A DNA stretch of 64,000 bases. Source: Natronosalvus halobius. Lineage in GTDB: Archaea; Halobacteriota; Halobacteria; Halobacteriales; Natrialbaceae. Each line of letters opens with the position of its first letter. Position 1 is the stretch's first letter. The notes beneath the pieces were generated by a model. The model worked only from the letters and a program-made list of their open reading frames with translations, was not told the origin of the DNA and did no database searches. This document shows positions 62,196 through 64,000 of the stretch, in pieces. The position numbers were made by a program, and so were the translations under genes. The stretch spans positions 930,001-994,000 of the forward strand of contig NZ_CP099997.1 of assembly GCF_024138145.1 (NCBI RefSeq), in the 5' to 3' direction.

Positions 62196-62339
62196 TCGAG
62201 TTATTGAATCTCCGCCCGTGAAGTTAGTTGTATCGCCTTACCAGTTGTATATCTTTCATATCCTCCTCGTCTCCGCCGCACAGTTTCGAGCGTTCGACAT
62301 CGAGAACGGTTGCGGCCCACGTTGCCGGGGAAAGGTACA

Positions 62340-62346
62340 CTTATAC
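62340..62346 (+). promoter_or_regulatory. TATA box for glyA
   Basis: CTTATAC is centred about 27 bases before the ATG at 62370, the spacing of a leaderless haloarchaeal transcript. It supports the 62370 start over in-frame codons from 62310. Confidence 0.6.
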
Positions 62347-62369
62347 AGCGTCCGGGCGCCACTGGAAAT

Positions 62370-63617
62370 ATGGACCACGACCACGTCCGAGCCGTCGACC
62401 CCGCCGTCGCCGACGCGCTCGAAGGTGAGATCGAACGACAGCAGGACACGCTGTCGATGATCGCCAGCGAGAACCACGTCAGCCGCGCCGTTCTCGACGC
62501 CCAGGGGAGCGCGCTCACGAACAAGTACGCCGAGGGCTACCCCGGCGCGCGCTACTACGGCGGCTGTCGGTACGCCGACGAGGTCGAACAGCTCGCCATC
62601 GACCGCGCGACGGAACTCTTCGACGCCGAGCACGTCAACGTCCAGCCCCACTCGGGCACCCAGGCCAACCAGGCCGTCTACTTCGCGATGCTCGAGCCCG
62701 GCGACAAGATCCTCTCGCTCGACCTGACCCACGGCGGCCACCTAAGTCACGGCCACCCGGCGAACTTCACCGGCCAGCTCTACGAGGTCGAGCAGTACGA
62801 GGTCGACCCGGACACCGGCTACCTCGACTACGACGGGCTCGCCGACCACGCCGCCGAATTCGAACCGGACGTCATCGTCTCCGGATACTCCGCGTACCCA
62901 CGCGAGGTCGAGTGGGAGCGCATCCAGGACGTCGCCGAGGAGGTCGACGCGCTCCACCTCGCCGACATCGCCCACATCACGGGACTCGTGGCCGCGGGCG
63001 TCCACTCCTCGCCCGTCGGCATCGCGGACTTCGTGACCGGCTCGACCCACAAGACGATTCGTTCCGGACGGGGCGGCATCGTCATGACGAGCGAGGAGTA
63101 CGCCGATGACGTCGATTCCGCCGTGTTCCCCGGCGGCCAGGGCGGCCCGCTCATGCACAATATCGCCGGCAAGGCCGTCGGCTTCGGCGAGGCGCTCGAG
63201 CCCGAGTTCGAGACCTACGCCGAACGGACGGTCGCCAATGCGAAGGCCCTCGGCGAGACGCTTGCCGACCACGGGTTCTCGCTGGTTTCGGACGGCACCG
63301 ACAACCACCTCGTGCTCGTAGACCTCCGAGAGTCCCACCCCGATACGACCGGTGGCGACGCCGAAGAGGCGCTCGAGGATGCCGGCATCGTCCTCAACGC
63401 GAACACCGTCCCCGGCGAGACGCGCTCGGCGTTCAACCCAAGTGGCATCCGGGCGGGGACCCCGGCGCTGACGACCCGTGGCTTCGACGAGGACGACCTG
63501 CGGACCGTCGGCGACCTCATCGCGCGCGTGATCGATTCGCCTGACGACGAGGACGTGATCGCCGACGTGAGCGAGTCGGTCGACGAGCTCTGTGCGGCGA
63601 ACCCGCTCTACGAGTAG
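62370..63617 (+). CDS. glyA: Serine hydroxymethyltransferase
   Basis: A 415-residue PLP enzyme that interconverts serine and glycine with transfer of a one-carbon unit to a folate or pterin. The start MDHDHVRAVDPAVADALEGEIERQQDTLSMIASENHVSRAV and GGCRYADEVEQLAI match the family. The PLP lysine is in TGSTHKTIRSGRGG. The end GIRAGTPALTTRGF is also diagnostic. The length agrees with archaeal GlyA. It is divergent from the CHAT gene. Confidence 0.96.
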   Translation: MDHDHVRAVDPAVADALEGEIERQQDTLSMIASENHVSRAVLDAQGSALTNKYAEGYPGARYYGGCRYADEVEQLAIDRATELFDAEHVNVQPHSGTQANQAVYFAMLEPGDKILSLDLTHGGHLSHGHPANFTGQLYEVEQYEVDPDTGYLDYDGLADHAAEFEPDVIVSGYSAYPREVEWERIQDVAEEVDALHLADIAHITGLVAAGVHSSPVGIADFVTGSTHKTIRSGRGGIVMTSEEYADDVDSAVFPGGQGGPLMHNIAGKAVGFGEALEPEFETYAERTVANAKALGETLADHGFSLVSDGTDNHLVLVDLRESHPDTTGGDAEEALEDAGIVLNANTVPGETRSAFNPSGIRAGTPALTTRGFDEDDLRTVGDLIARVIDSPDDEDVIADVSESVDELCAANPLYE

Positions 63618-63724
63618 GTCGCCGGAGGAAAGGAGGGCGTCCGAGGAAGCCACGTTTTGTCAATTCGTACTGGGTCCTCGAGAGGGGGCGATCGGACGTA
63701 TTTTTGGCTCGTAACTCGAGAGAA

Positions 63725-63763
63725 CTCACGGATTGATCTCACGGATTGATCTCACGGACCGAT
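63725..63763 (+). repeat. 13-base tandem repeat, three copies
   Basis: CTCACGGATTGAT occurs at 63725-63737 and 63738-63750, then as CTCACGGACCGAT at 63751-63763. It lies in the gap between the glyA stop and the convergent permease gene. A T-run (63698-63704) just before it may be the glyA terminator. Confidence 0.8.
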
Positions 63764-63817
63764 CTGTGAAACGAGGAGAAAGCAGGTGAGATGATCGCAG
63801 TTCTGGCGACTCGACGA

Positions 63818-64000
63818 TTAGCTCAGGATCGCGTTTTTGAAGCGGAGATACCCAACGCTGACCGGAACGATGATCCAGAGGGCCACGATGATCCACGCGA
63901 ACCAATTTTCGAGGTAGAATGGGACGTCACCCGCGACACGACCAGCAGCGGTGAAATCGAGACCCTCCGCCCCTACAATCTCGATGAGGGTCAGCGCGAT
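63818..64000 (-). CDS. C-terminal end of a probable ABC-type membrane permease (partial)
   Basis: The minus strand is open from the window edge to a TAA at 63818-63820, giving 60 residues. The end reads WFAWIIVALWIIVPVSVGYLRFKNAILS, a last transmembrane helix plus a short basic tail. This resembles the C-terminus of ABC-2 type permeases. The upstream part (TLIEIVGAEGLDFTAAGRVAGDVPFYLEN) would be an outside loop. The rest lies outside the window, so the family is uncertain. Confidence 0.55.
   Translation of the reverse strand: MALTLIEIVGAEGLDFTAAGRVAGDVPFYLENWFAWIIVALWIIVPVSVGYLRFKNAILS

Overview
This window looks like chromosomal DNA of an extremely halophilic archaeon (class Halobacteria). 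The evidence is the very acidic proteins, strong GC bias at third codon positions, archaeal information genes (S8e, RNase P proteins Rpp30 and Pop5, proteasome alpha, SBDS, GTPBP1-like GTPase, archaeal GluRS, two Cdc48 ATPases, RadB), Tat-type lipoprotein signals, TATA boxes about 25 bases before start codons, and families seen almost only in haloarchaea (TbsP, DUF7127, DUF7511). A Natrialbaceae-like genus is plausible, but that is inference. No rRNA, tRNA, CRISPR array or complete insertion sequence was found.

Layout. 1-860: the end of archaeal shikimate kinase overlaps chorismate mutase. About 865-3040: an AT-richer accessory patch with a LysE exporter, a MazF-type toxin-antitoxin pair and a frameshifted acetyltransferase that runs in frame into a small membrane protein. 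3305-8780: Cdc48 with its DUF7127 partner, an alpha/beta hydrolase, an AbrB-PhoU regulator, a DUF7511 protein and ribosomal S8e. 9024-16850: two consecutive phosphate (Pst) transport sets sharing one ATPase gene, with a 15-base minisatellite between them. 17100-25060: a DMT transporter, a stress protein, uridine phosphorylase, DUF488, a small zinc-finger protein, a DUF4382 lipoprotein, a J-domain protein, a GTPase and a gamma carbonic anhydrase. 25169-31756: a Tat-exported hydrolase, RNase J, the prenyl synthase IdsA, a lipoprotein, GluRS and a 55-residue protein. 31828-46727: metabolic, membrane and signalling genes, including a large PAS/GAF histidine kinase, heme A synthase, an antiporter, a receiver protein lacking its phosphoacceptor, an arsenate reductase-like protein and a single-domain lycopene-cyclase-like protein. 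46830-53852: a CBS protein with a hibernation-factor-like tail, RadB, an RNase H-like protein, LarC with a very long histidine-rich insert, and a second Cdc48. 54038-58598: small membrane genes and the run rnp3, methyltransferase, rnp2, psmA, SBDS. 58919-64000: the regulator TbsP, a CHAT-domain (caspase-like) protein, serine hydroxymethyltransferase and the end of a probable permease.

How the genes work together. The centre is a phosphate module: an AbrB-PhoU regulator upstream, two PstS-PstC-PstA sets and one PstB. A nearly identical 16-base motif lies upstream of the regulator and of the second PstS gene. The right side is a core operon joining RNA processing (RNase P), protein turnover (proteasome) and ribosome maturation (SBDS). 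The two Cdc48 unfoldases and the J-domain protein add to the protein-handling theme.

Best leads for something little described: the CHAT protease-like protein at 60117-62195, the CBS plus S30AE-like protein at 46830-47987, the RNase H-like partner of RadB at 48873-49679, the M24-fold protein that has lost its metal ligands at 36216-37340, the pseudo-receiver at 42541-42999, and a structured RNA-like element at 58842-58913. No multigene defence or secretion island was recognised.
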